Part shown: piece by piece, positions 1 to 7,382 of the stretch | Position numbering within the stretch: the first letter of the stretch is position 1 | Layout of the letters: every line of letters begins with the position of its first letter | Source of the DNA: Methylomusa anaerophila | GTDB taxonomy: Bacteria > Bacillota > Negativicutes > Sporomusales > Sporomusaceae | Reading direction: 5' to 3' | Assembly: GCF_003966895.1 (NCBI RefSeq) | Contig: NZ_AP018449.1 | Location: 2,435,501-2,499,500, forward strand | Length of the DNA: 64,000 nt | Notes under the pieces: model-generated | The model's database searches: none | What the model was told of the DNA's origin: nothing | Seen by the model: only the letters and a program-made list of their open reading frames with translations | Program-made: the position numbers and the translations under genes

Positions 1-182
1 TGAAGGAGCGGCTGGACCTCAAAGAGCAGGAACTTAAAGCCCCTATTTTTGATAAAGTAAATGCTGCTGTAAAAACTGTTGCCGACGCTAAGGGCATTGC
101 CGTGGTAATGGATGCCGGCAACGTCGTTTACGGCGGTCAGGATTTGACTGATGATGTAATGAAAAATCTTACCGGTAAATAA
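1..182 (+). CDS. OmpH/Skp-like periplasmic chaperone, C-terminal part (cut by window start)
   Basis: The reading frame is open from base 3 to the TAA at 180-182 and gives about 59 residues; the start lies outside the window. The end has the usual OmpH/Skp finish: a charged helix, then a small domain with a GIAVVMD strand, a VVYGG turn and a D-L-T-D-D-V motif just before the C-terminus. The same ending pattern occurs in the gene at 1519-1971. Skp/OmpH proteins hold unfolded outer-membrane proteins in the periplasm. Position just ahead of two more OmpH-like genes and lpxD matches outer-membrane gene clusters of Negativicutes. Family call is firm, exact role inferred. Confidence 0.8.
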   Translation, partial: KERLDLKEQELKAPIFDKVNAAVKTVADAKGIAVVMDAGNVVYGGQDLTDDVMKNLTGK

Positions 183-207
183 TTCTTAAGATTATAGGTT
201 CTGGTTA

Positions 208-246
208 GCCGAGCTGCTAGGTACTAGTGTTGTGCTCGGCTTTCTT
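208..246 (+). terminator. Hairpin terminator after first ompH-like gene
   Basis: GCCGAGC at 208-214 pairs perfectly with GCTCGGC at 234-240 and is followed by TTTCTT. The loop is 19 nt. It lies 25 nt after the stop codon, so it could end or attenuate the upstream transcript. Confidence 0.6.
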
Positions 247-282
247 CAAAATCGTGGTTAAATCTAGAGAGGATGGTTCGTT

Positions 283-1248
283 GTGCTGCCAAGCATTCCA
301 AGGTGGTTTCGCTTCTTGGGACTTTTAGGTTTGAGTGCCGCCCTGTTGACCGGCTGTGCTTCGAAACAGTCTCCCGGCCCCAATTTGCCCCCGCAGCCCG
401 CTGTTGGTGTAATTGATATGGATAAAGCCCTTCAAGCCCATCCTAAAGCTGAGGAGTGGGCTATACTCCAAAAGGAAGCTCAGACTATTGTAGAGCAAAT
501 AAATACCGAAACCCGGCATTTGAGTATGAATAATAGTGCCGATTCCCCGGCAGCCGCCATCCCTCCTGCCGTACAAGACGGACAGCAAGCAGCTCTGACG
601 CAAGAGTATAATGCAAAAATGGCGGCAAAAGAAAAAGAAGTGCGTGCCCGTCTTGACGCCAAAGCCGCTAAAATTCACGCCGATTTAGATGAGAAGATGA
701 AAGCTTATGAGGCTGAGCTGGAAAAAGAATATCAACCGCAAATCTTTAATATCCAACTAAAATTGCAAACCCTTCACCTGGAAGAAAAAGAGGCCAATGA
801 ACTAAAAAATTCTTTGGAGCAGCTAAAAAAAGAACAGGCGGAAAAGCTTGCCGCCCGCCAGCAGGAATTGTCCAATACCTTTAATGAGGCATTAGCTCCT
901 GATAAGGCTGCCGCTGAACAGGAAATGGCCGAATATGCCAAAAATCTAAGTGACGAATTGAATGCCCGGGCCCGTTCGTTTAAGCAAGAATTGAATGGAT
1001 CTGTGCAAGCGCCTAATAACTCTTTGGGTCAAGCCGATGCCGGCGGACGGATCGCGGAACTGGAACACCAGCTCGAGATGAAGAAGCAGGAGATCCAGGT
1101 CTTGCAAGAAGCTATTATCAAAGATGTCCAGGATAAAACAGCTAAGGTTGCCGCCGAGCACCGCCTGGAAACGGTATTGGCCGGCCACAAAATGAATATT
1201 GCCGCGGTTGATGTTACCGACTGGGTTATTGCCGAGTTAAAAAAATAA
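283..1248 (+). CDS. OmpH-like lipoprotein with long coiled coil
   Basis: 321 residues from a GTG start preceded by a GAGAGGA ribosome binding site. A signal sequence ends in a lipobox L-T-G-C with Cys25, so it is a predicted lipoprotein. After a proline-rich stretch comes an OmpH-like entry strand (VGVIDMDKALQAHP, about residues 42-55), then some 200 residues of Glu/Lys/Ala-rich helix predicted to be coiled coil, and a short C-terminal domain ending in VDVTDWVIAEL that matches the OmpH ending. It is about twice the normal Skp length. A lipid-anchored tentacle-type chaperone or an envelope spacer are both possible. It follows a hairpin terminator and precedes a palindromic repeat. Confidence 0.7.
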   Translation: MLPSIPRWFRFLGLLGLSAALLTGCASKQSPGPNLPPQPAVGVIDMDKALQAHPKAEEWAILQKEAQTIVEQINTETRHLSMNNSADSPAAAIPPAVQDGQQAALTQEYNAKMAAKEKEVRARLDAKAAKIHADLDEKMKAYEAELEKEYQPQIFNIQLKLQTLHLEEKEANELKNSLEQLKKEQAEKLAARQQELSNTFNEALAPDKAAAEQEMAEYAKNLSDELNARARSFKQELNGSVQAPNNSLGQADAGGRIAELEHQLEMKKQEIQVLQEAIIKDVQDKTAKVAAEHRLETVLAGHKMNIAAVDVTDWVIAELKK

Positions 1249-1268
1249 ACTGGTGGCTGTTAAGTGGG

Positions 1269-1388
1269 GAACTGCTTATAAACCGCCATCTGCTTCGTTA
1301 CTTCTGCGATCCTCACTCCAGCGTACAACCAGTACGCTTGCGTTCCGGTTCTCGTCGTGCCTCGCAGCTGACGATTTCTAAGCAGTTC
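1269..1388. repeat. ERIC-like palindromic repeat, copy A (short form)
   Basis: 120 bp bounded by GAACTGCTTA and its exact inverted copy TAAGCAGTTC. The centre is a small hairpin, AGCGTAC-AACCA-GTACGCT. It fills most of the gap between the two OmpH-like lipoprotein genes. No reading frame inside. Confidence 0.85.
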
Positions 1389-1518
1389 GTGGCATTTGTG
1401 GACTTGAGCGGGAGACGGTTTAAGAAGTAATTTCCTGTGCATACTAAATTTAAAGAAATGCGTAGCTCAGGGTCCCTAGTAAAGGTGAGCTATTGCGGAT
1501 GATTGGAGGATATACGTG

Positions 1519-1971
1519 ATGAGATCAATGGTTAAATCTATTTTAGGTATGTCAAAAAGAGTGAAACTCTCGCTTGTTGTGGTTGCTATATTGGCGGCGA
1601 CAATTTTGCTTGGCGGCTGTAATTTCGGCCAAAGCACCGTTGGGGTGCTGGATGTCAACAAGGTTATGTCGGATAGTCCTAGGATTAAGCAATTTCAGGA
1701 TCAACTCAATACCAAAGGTAAAGAGCTGAGTGACCAGTTAGAGAAGGACAAACCCAATATTAGCGCCGAAGAATATCAAAAACGGCAGGAAACGGCTTAT
1801 GGGGAGTTTTTAAAGACTAAACAGGAACTGGAAACGCAAATTGATGATAGCATTAAACAAGCCATCGAACAGGTCGGCAAAGAAAAGAAAATGGGGGTAG
1901 TCCTTTACAAAACCAGCGTTGCTCACGGTGGAACCGACGTAACTGACGACGTCCTTAAGAAAATGCAATAG
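1519..1971 (+). CDS. OmpH-like lipoprotein, short form
   Basis: ATG at 1519 lies 8 nt after GGAGGA; a GTG three bases earlier is the alternative. About 150 residues. A long hydrophobic signal segment ends in L-G-G-C with Cys34, so a lipoprotein is predicted. Then VGVLDVNKVMSDSPR, a charged helix and a C-terminal VVLYKTS...DVTDDVLKKMQ, which is the complete Skp/OmpH pattern at near-normal Skp length. It probably helps carry outer-membrane proteins across the periplasm, anchored to a membrane. Eighteen bases separate it from lpxD, suggesting one transcript. Confidence 0.75.
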   Translation: MRSMVKSILGMSKRVKLSLVVVAILAATILLGGCNFGQSTVGVLDVNKVMSDSPRIKQFQDQLNTKGKELSDQLEKDKPNISAEEYQKRQETAYGEFLKTKQELETQIDDSIKQAIEQVGKEKKMGVVLYKTSVAHGGTDVTDDVLKKMQ

Positions 1972-1989
1972 GGAATAGAGGCTGTTTCA

Positions 1990-3027
1990 GTGAAAAAAAC
2001 GCTAAAGGAACTTGCCGCCCTTGTTGAAGGCGTAATTCTTGGGGAAACTGATTTTGAAAATATTGAAATAACCGGCGTTACCGGTATTGAAGACGCCGGA
2101 CCCGGCAATATTACCTTTGCCGTGCCGCCTCACCTTGACAAGGCGGCACGTTCCCCTGCCGCTGCAGTGGTTGTACCCGATACAGTATATCAGTACCCTA
2201 AGCCTGCTATCCGGGTTGCCAATCCCCGGGTAGCCTTTGTTACCCTCCTTAACTTGTTCACGCCACAGCCTGATGTAAAACGGGAAATTCATCCCAGCGC
2301 CATTCTGGGCACGGGGGTCAGCATTGGCGGCAACGTTGCCGTGATGGCTTATGCGGTAATTGAAGATGGAGTTACCATAGGGAACAATACCGTCATTTAT
2401 CCCCATACCTATATTGGACATAACTCGCGTATCGGCGGCGACACCCTGATTTATCCCGGTGTTACCATTCGCGAGAACTGCCAGGTTGGCAACCGGGTGA
2501 TTATCCATAGCGGCGCTGCAATCGGCAGCGATGGTTTTGGGTTTGTCACTTTTAACGGCCAGCATATTAAAGTACCGCAAGTGGGCAATGTAATTATTGA
2601 AGACGAAGTGGAAATCGGCGCCAACGCGACGATTGACCGGGCGACGACCAGCAGTACCATTGTCCGGCAGGGAACAAAGATTGACAACCTGGTACATTTG
2701 GCGCATAATGTTGAAATCGGCGAGAACTGTTTTCTTGTAGCCCAGACCGGTATTGCCGGCAGTGCCAAAGTGGGCAGCAATGTTACCTTTGCCGGTCAGA
2801 CCGGCAGCGCCGGCCACTTAACAATCGGCGACAATTGCGTGTTTGCCGCTCGCTCGGCTCCCATCAGCGACGTGCCGGCCAACTCATTTTATGCCGGCTT
2901 TCCGGCCCGTCCCCATGGAGAATGGCTAAGAGCCGAAGGGGCAATCGGCAAACTGCCTGAGTTGATAAAAAAAATCCGGAATCTGGAGCAGCGTTTAGCC
3001 AAATTAGAGAATAAAGAGGAAAAATAA
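1990..3027 (+). CDS. lpxD: UDP-3-O-(3-hydroxyacyl)glucosamine N-acyltransferase
   Basis: 345 residues from GTG. LpxD adds the second 3-hydroxyacyl chain, from acyl-ACP, to the 2-amino group of UDP-3-O-acylglucosamine in lipid A synthesis. Visible parts are an N-terminal uridine-binding domain (about 1-100), a run of hexapeptide repeats forming a left-handed beta helix (about 100-310), and a C-terminal helix ending in coiled-coil residues. The H-x-x-H motif at His236/His239 fits the catalytic histidine of the family (His239 in E. coli). Length is typical (E. coli 341). It is 18 nt downstream of the OmpH-like lipoprotein and ends in a shared bidirectional terminator. The other lpx genes lie 8 kb further on. 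Confidence 0.97.
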   Translation: MKKTLKELAALVEGVILGETDFENIEITGVTGIEDAGPGNITFAVPPHLDKAARSPAAAVVVPDTVYQYPKPAIRVANPRVAFVTLLNLFTPQPDVKREIHPSAILGTGVSIGGNVAVMAYAVIEDGVTIGNNTVIYPHTYIGHNSRIGGDTLIYPGVTIRENCQVGNRVIIHSGAAIGSDGFGFVTFNGQHIKVPQVGNVIIEDEVEIGANATIDRATTSSTIVRQGTKIDNLVHLAHNVEIGENCFLVAQTGIAGSAKVGSNVTFAGQTGSAGHLTIGDNCVFAARSAPISDVPANSFYAGFPARPHGEWLRAEGAIGKLPELIKKIRNLEQRLAKLENKEEK

Positions 3028-3052
3028 AGAGGCAGATAAACTGCCTCTTTCT
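3026..3052. terminator. Bidirectional terminator between lpxD and fcl
   Basis: AAAGAGGCAG (3026-3035), a 5-nt loop and CTGCCTCTTT (3041-3050) form a perfect 10-bp stem with A-tract and T-tract on either side. It overlaps the A of the lpxD stop codon and abuts the fcl stop, so it can serve both converging genes. Confidence 0.85.
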
Positions 3053-3981
3053 TACTTCGTGTTATTGCTGTACCACTCATACGTAAGGGCCAAACCTTCG
3101 GCAAGGGATGTTTTTGCCTTCCAGCCCAATGAATTGAGGCGGGAAGTATCGGTAATTTTCACTGGGGTGCCATCGGGCTTGGACAAATCAAAAACCATAT
3201 CGCCGCTGAAGCCGACAACATCTTTTATCATACCGGCTAAGTCGCGGATGGTAATACCCCAACCGGTTCCAATATTGACCAGGTCATGTTGAATATGGTT
3301 TTGCATTAGGAACACGCACGCATTGGCCAAATCATCAACATATAAGAATTCCCTTACAGGTTTACCTGATCCCCAGACAACCACCTTATCTTCGCCGCGG
3401 GATTTGGCTTCATAAAACTTTCGTATCAGAGCCGGCAGCACATGTGAGGTTTCTAAATCAAAGTTGTCGTTGGGGCCGTATAAATTGGTCGGCATAACAG
3501 CAGTAAATTTGGTTTGGTACTGACGATTAAATGCCCGGCACATTTCGATGCCGGCAATTTTGGCCACCGCATACGGCTGATTGGTGGGCTCAAGGGGACC
3601 GGTGAGGAGATATTCCTCTTTCAAAGGCTGCGGCGCCATTTGCGGGTAAATACAGGTACTGCCAAGAAATAAAAGCCCCGCTGCCGCCGCATCATACGAA
3701 GCTTGAATTATATTTGCTTCCATCATAATATTGTTATAGATGAATTCCGCGGGGAAAGTACAGTTGGCCATTATACCGCCAACCTTTGCCGCCGCCAAAA
3801 AGACCCACTGGGGCTGTTCAGCCCGAAAAAAGGATTGAACCGCCCTTTGGTCTAAAAGATCCAGTTCGGAGTGTGTTCTGACTACAATATTGCTATAGCC
3901 CTCTTGGCGCAGTTCCCGCACAATAGCCGACCCGACAAGGCCGGCGTGACCGGCCACATAAATCTTATCATTTTTCTTCAA
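3052..3981 (-). CDS. fcl: GDP-L-fucose synthase
   Basis: 309 residues, short-chain dehydrogenase fold. It converts GDP-4-keto-6-deoxymannose to GDP-L-fucose with NADPH by 3,5-epimerisation and 4-reduction. The N-terminal nucleotide-binding loop reads GHAGLVGSAIV, and the catalytic Y-x-x-x-K is in PYAVAKIAG. The conserved PTNLYGPNDNF stretch is typical of Fcl/WcaG. It lies downstream of gmd on the same strand with 131 bases between, so the pair makes GDP-fucose from GDP-mannose in the cytoplasm, presumably for a surface glycan. This minus-strand pair interrupts the plus-strand envelope genes. Confidence 0.95.
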   Translation of the reverse strand: MKKNDKIYVAGHAGLVGSAIVRELRQEGYSNIVVRTHSELDLLDQRAVQSFFRAEQPQWVFLAAAKVGGIMANCTFPAEFIYNNIMMEANIIQASYDAAAAGLLFLGSTCIYPQMAPQPLKEEYLLTGPLEPTNQPYAVAKIAGIEMCRAFNRQYQTKFTAVMPTNLYGPNDNFDLETSHVLPALIRKFYEAKSRGEDKVVVWGSGKPVREFLYVDDLANACVFLMQNHIQHDLVNIGTGWGITIRDLAGMIKDVVGFSGDMVFDLSKPDGTPVKITDTSRLNSLGWKAKTSLAEGLALTYEWYSNNTK

Positions 3982-4020
3982 GTTATCACCTGCTTTCTTA
4001 TGTATAAGACTTTATAGCTT

Positions 4021-4107
4021 CGGCAAGAACGACAAACAGCCAAGAGCACCAAGGAAGTAAAGTAGGGAAAGGAACGGTTCTCTTGGCGTGCTTGGCGTTC
4101 TAAACCT
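4021..4107. repeat. Imperfect inverted repeat of CCAAG / CTTGG units
   Basis: In the fcl-gmd gap, CAAGAACGAC...CCAAGAGCACCAAGG is followed by CTCTTGGCGTGCTTGGCGTTC, which can fold into a long imperfect hairpin. Its style resembles the CACAGAG repeats elsewhere in the window but the core word differs. No coding potential. Confidence 0.5.
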
Positions 4108-4112
4108 TTTTA

Positions 4113-5195
4113 TCAGTCAGGAAGAAACTTACTCGTATTGCCATGCTGTTGAATAAGATTGAGATCGGCTGTTACCATCTGCTGTACCAGTTCCTCAAAT
4201 GAGACCTTGGGCGCCCAGCCCAGTTTTTGGCGGGCTTTGGCGGCATCACCCAGCAAGAGATCCACTTCGGTGGGGCGAAAATAGCGCTTATCTACTCGCA
4301 CTAAAACTTTCCCGGTTAACGGGTCGATACCGGTTTCGTCAACCCCGGCACCCGTCCATTCAAGCGTAATACCCACATTTTTAAACGCCAGGTCAACGAA
4401 CTCCCGCACCGAGTGGGTGTCGCCGGTAGCGATTACGTAATCGTCGGACTGCTGCTGCTGCAGCATCAGCCACATAGCTTCGACATAATCGCCGGCGTAA
4501 CCCCAGTCCCGCTTAGCATCAAGATTGCCGAGATACAATGTTTTTTGCAAACCTAATTTGATCTTGGCCACGGCCTGGGTAATCTTTCTGGTTACGAAAG
4601 TTTCGCCCCGGGTTGGCGACTCGTGGTTGAAAAGAATTCCGTTACACGCATATATACTATAGGCTTCGCGGTAGTTGACCGTTATCCAATAGGCATATAG
4701 TTTTGCCGCTGCATACGGACTGCGCGGGTAAAAAGGTGTGGTTTCCTTTTGCGGTGTTTCCAGGACTTTGCCAAACAATTCGCTGGTAGAAGCCTGGTAA
4801 AACTTGGTCTTTTTAGTGAGATTTAATATGCGGATAGCTTCCAACAGGCGCAGTGTGCCAAGAGCGTCGGAGTTGGCCGTGTATTCGGGAGTCTCAAAAG
4901 AGACTTGAACATGACTCTGAGCGGCTAGATTGTATATTTCATCAGGCTGGGTTTCTTGTACGATGCGGATAAGATTGGTGGCATCAGTTAAATCACCATA
5001 GTGCAAAAAGAAATTTACTTTCTCTTCGTGGGGATCATGGTACAAGTGATCAATGCGGGCAGTATTAAGGAGCGAGCTTCGCCGCTTGATTCCATGTACA
5101 ATATATCCTTTGTGCAACAAAAAGTCGGCAAGGTAGGCGCCGTCTTGGCCGGTGATACCGGTAATCAGGGCTACCTTATTTGTGCTGCTAGTCAT
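4113..5195 (-). CDS. gmd: GDP-mannose 4,6-dehydratase
   Basis: 360 residues. It removes water from GDP-D-mannose to give GDP-4-keto-6-deoxy-D-mannose, the substrate of the adjacent fcl. The nucleotide-binding loop [15 protein letters not shown] is at residues 12-26, the catalytic [10 protein letters not shown] motif lies in the middle, and the [16 protein letters not shown] stretch is diagnostic of Gmd. Length matches the family (about 345-375). It is transcribed away from the YjbH-like gene and would be the first gene of a gmd-fcl unit. The C-terminus ends in a hydrophilic tail. Confidence 0.96.
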   Translation of the reverse strand: MTSSTNKVALITGITGQDGAYLADFLLHKGYIVHGIKRRSSLLNTARIDHLYHDPHEEKVNFFLHYGDLTDATNLIRIVQETQPDEIYNLAAQSHVQVSFETPEYTANSDALGTLRLLEAIRILNLTKKTKFYQASTSELFGKVLETPQKETTPFYPRSPYAAAKLYAYWITVNYREAYSIYACNGILFNHESPTRGETFVTRKITQAVAKIKLGLQKTLYLGNLDAKRDWGYAGDYVEAMWLMLQQQQSDDYVIATGDTHSVREFVDLAFKNVGITLEWTGAGVDETGIDPLTGKVLVRVDKRYFRPTEVDLLLGDAAKARQKLGWAPKVSFEELVQQMVTADLNLIQQHGNTSKFLPD

Positions 5196-5401
5196 GAAAT
5201 TCCTCCTTCCAATATGAATATATGCAGAACGGGAACGGAAGGAATCTAAAGTATAATATTTTACTGCGCGGCGGGAGGTTGTTGCCTGGCATAAATTGAC
5301 GGGGATCTAAGGCAGGAATTTGGGTTTTGTTAAAGAAACATATATATTTGTTTATATTTGTTCCTTATTACGTTAGCTTAAACGAGAGAGGAGAAGTTAA
5401 G

Positions 5402-6031
5402 ATGAAAAAAGCTGTATTAGCAGCTTTATGTACATTATGTACTGCTGTTCCGGTATATGCCGCTCCTTCCATCAACGGATCGACGGGCCTGATCAATACC
5501 CCATCCGCCGATGTAATGCGTGAAGGACAGTTTTCCCTTGGCTATTATCATTTGCAAGACGGCGGGGTGGGAACTTTTAACACCCAGCTCATGCGTAACC
5601 TGGAAATTGGGGTGGCCGGCTTCCGCTACGATAACTCCTCTGCCAAGGAAAACCAAACATATTTCAACGCCAAATTGAACCTGGCGCCTGAGACTGTTCT
5701 CACTCCCGGATTATCCGTTGGCGTTGAGGACATAACCAACGAAGACGAGCGGTCCTATTACGCTGCGGCGAGTAAAGCCCTGCCTTTTGGCTTTCGTATT
5801 CACGCCGGGGTTGGCAACGGCCGCTATGACGGTATGTTTGCCTCCCTGGAAAAAACGATTAACCCCATAGCCATCACCGGCAGCGATATGTTCCCGGCGA
5901 CCAGTCTGATAGCCGAATGGGATGGGAAACGAATGAATTATGGCGCCAGGATGTCAATTGTGCCGGGCCTAAAGGTTGACGCCGGCATCAGAAATCATGA
6001 CACTTATTTTGGGATTAGCTTTACCCGATAA
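5402..6031 (+). CDS. YjbH-domain outer-membrane beta-barrel protein (small)
   Basis: ATG at 5402 follows GAGAGGAGAAG; a longer frame exists but lacks a signal sequence. 209 residues. A signal peptide with likely cleavage after residue 20 (VYA/AP) is followed by PSINGSTGLINTPSADVMREGQFSLGYY in the first 60 residues; this GLINTPsA pattern is typical of YjbH-domain (DUF940-related) proteins. The rest alternates hydrophobic and polar residues as in beta strands and ends in Phe-Thr-Arg. Full YjbH proteins of proteobacteria are near 700 residues and linked to exopolysaccharide secretion; this is a single small domain. Likely a small outer-membrane barrel; the role here is unknown. Confidence 0.65.
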   Translation: MKKAVLAALCTLCTAVPVYAAPSINGSTGLINTPSADVMREGQFSLGYYHLQDGGVGTFNTQLMRNLEIGVAGFRYDNSSAKENQTYFNAKLNLAPETVLTPGLSVGVEDITNEDERSYYAAASKALPFGFRIHAGVGNGRYDGMFASLEKTINPIAITGSDMFPATSLIAEWDGKRMNYGARMSIVPGLKVDAGIRNHDTYFGISFTR

Positions 6032-6051
6032 AAGATTGGAAGGAAACGCGC

Positions 6052-6912
6052 ATGCTGTATCAACTGGTTAAACTCTTCAGCAGTATGGCCTGTCTGCTGC
6101 CGGCGGCCGTTTCACGCTCATTAGGCATGGCGGCCGGGCATATATGCTGGCCGCTGGTGCCAAAACGGCGGCGCCGGATGGCTATTGACAACATCATGTC
6201 AGGTCTGGGCGTAGATGAACGCAAGGCGGCTGACATTGCTAAAAAAAGCGCTATCCGTTTTGGTCCCATGTTTATGGAAGTGCTGCGAATGCCACGGCTC
6301 AACCGGGACAATATTGGACAATACGTTACTTTAGAGGGCCGGGAACATCTGGACGCGGCATTGGCTCAGGGAAAGGGCGCTGTTTTGGCCACCGCCCATA
6401 GCGGCAATTGGGAAATACTTGGCGCCGCGTTAGCTATGCACGGCTTCCCGCTGGCGGCTGTTGTCCAGCGTCAAACCAATCTGGCTATGGATCGATTTAT
6501 CAATGAATACCGCAGTCAGGCCGGAATGCATGTTACCTATAAACAGAGTGTCCGGGAAATGGTTAAACTTCTTACAGCGGGAAAGATTGTCGGCTTGTTG
6601 ATGGACCAGGATAACCATTATAACGGTGTTTTCGTCGAATTTTTCGGCCGTCCGGCATCTACGCCCCAAGGGGCGGCAGCGCTGGCGCGGTTAAACGGGG
6701 CTCCCATCGTTCCGGCCTTTATCACTGCCAAAGGGGATGGAACGCATACAGCCATTATTCATCCGCCGGTATGGGTGGAAAAAACCGGGAACCGCGAGCA
6801 GGACATTCTGGCGACAACCCAGAGCCTAACCCGTATTATTGAACAGCATATCCGAAAATACCCGGCGGAGTGGTTTTGGTTGCATAATCGATGGAAAACC
6901 CCGCCAAGATAA
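6052..6912 (+). CDS. Lipid A biosynthesis acyltransferase (LpxL/HtrB family), first copy
   Basis: 286 residues, ATG 20 nt after the YjbH-like gene, so probably one transcript. The family transfers an acyl chain from acyl-ACP onto a hydroxyacyl chain of Kdo2-lipid A at the inner face of the cytoplasmic membrane. A hydrophobic N-terminus is followed by the catalytic H-x4-E motif HSGNWE at residues 116-121. Later motifs are VGLLMDQDNHYNGVFVEFFG and STPQGAAALARL, where the arginine of related proteins would bind acyl-ACP. A paralogue is at 24092-24985. Which chain each adds cannot be told from sequence alone. Confidence 0.9.
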   Translation: MLYQLVKLFSSMACLLPAAVSRSLGMAAGHICWPLVPKRRRRMAIDNIMSGLGVDERKAADIAKKSAIRFGPMFMEVLRMPRLNRDNIGQYVTLEGREHLDAALAQGKGAVLATAHSGNWEILGAALAMHGFPLAAVVQRQTNLAMDRFINEYRSQAGMHVTYKQSVREMVKLLTAGKIVGLLMDQDNHYNGVFVEFFGRPASTPQGAAALARLNGAPIVPAFITAKGDGTHTAIIHPPVWVEKTGNREQDILATTQSLTRIIEQHIRKYPAEWFWLHNRWKTPPR

Positions 6913-6932
6913 TCATTGGCCTTTTAAGGGGG

Positions 6933-7123
6933 GAACTGCTTATAAACCGCCATCTGCTTCGTTACTCCTGCGGTCCTCACTCCAGCGTACAACCAGTACG
7001 CTTGCGTTCCGGTCCTCGTCGTGCCTCCGGTCTGACTATGATAGTTCGAACTTGTAATTAGCAAGTATCATTGCAATAAGTTTTTTTCATATGCAACGGT
7101 ATCTAACGATTTCTAAGCAGTTC
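6933..7123. repeat. ERIC-like palindromic repeat, copy B (long form)
   Basis: 191 bp with terminal arms GAACTGCTTA and TAAGCAGTTC. The left two thirds match the short form; an extra stretch of about 70 bp (CTGACTATGATAGTTCGAAC... to ...CATATGCAACGG, about 7030-7100) is inserted near the right end. The insert has its own TGATA...TATCA symmetry. Confidence 0.85.
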
Positions 7124-7187
7124 GTGGCAGTTGATGAGATGAAGCGATACGAAAAAGAGAATAAAGGATTCTAGTATATAACTATAG

Positions 7188-7262
7188 CCACAGAGATGCA
7201 GAGTCAGGGATCGCGAAGGATTATTTTTCTTCGCGATCCCTGAACTTGTAGTGTCTCTGTGG
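7188..7262. repeat. Nested inverted repeat with CCACAGAGA ends
   Basis: CCACAGAGA at 7188-7196 pairs with TCTCTGTGG at 7254-7262. Inside, a near-perfect hairpin is formed by CAGGGATCGCGAAG and its inverted copy CTTCGCGATCCCTG. The outer ends belong to the CACAGAG repeat family found also at 26373, 53621, 54751 and 55233. It lies in the 470-bp gap before the large membrane protein and has no coding content. Confidence 0.7.
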
Positions 7263-7322
7263 TTTTGTTTGTTTTCGAAAAAGAAAAAGTATATAAATTT
7301 ATCAATAAAAAGTATATACTAG

Positions 7323-7352
7323 TAGACATAAAAGTGATATACGTGATATAAT
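7323..7352 (+). promoter_or_regulatory. Candidate sigma-70-type promoter for the EAA-loop membrane protein
   Basis: TAGACA at 7323-7328 and a perfect TATAAT at 7347-7352 are separated by 18 nt. The site is 30 nt upstream of the next start codon and just after an AT-rich stretch. Confidence 0.45.
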
Positions 7353-7382
7353 GGTTTCCATGGAAATGAGGTGAATAGAAGG

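Noticed and set aside
5252..5257. TATAAT between gmd and the YjbH-like gene as a promoter
   Set aside because: No acceptable -35 sequence at proper distance, and it is 145 bases from the start codon; too weak to list.
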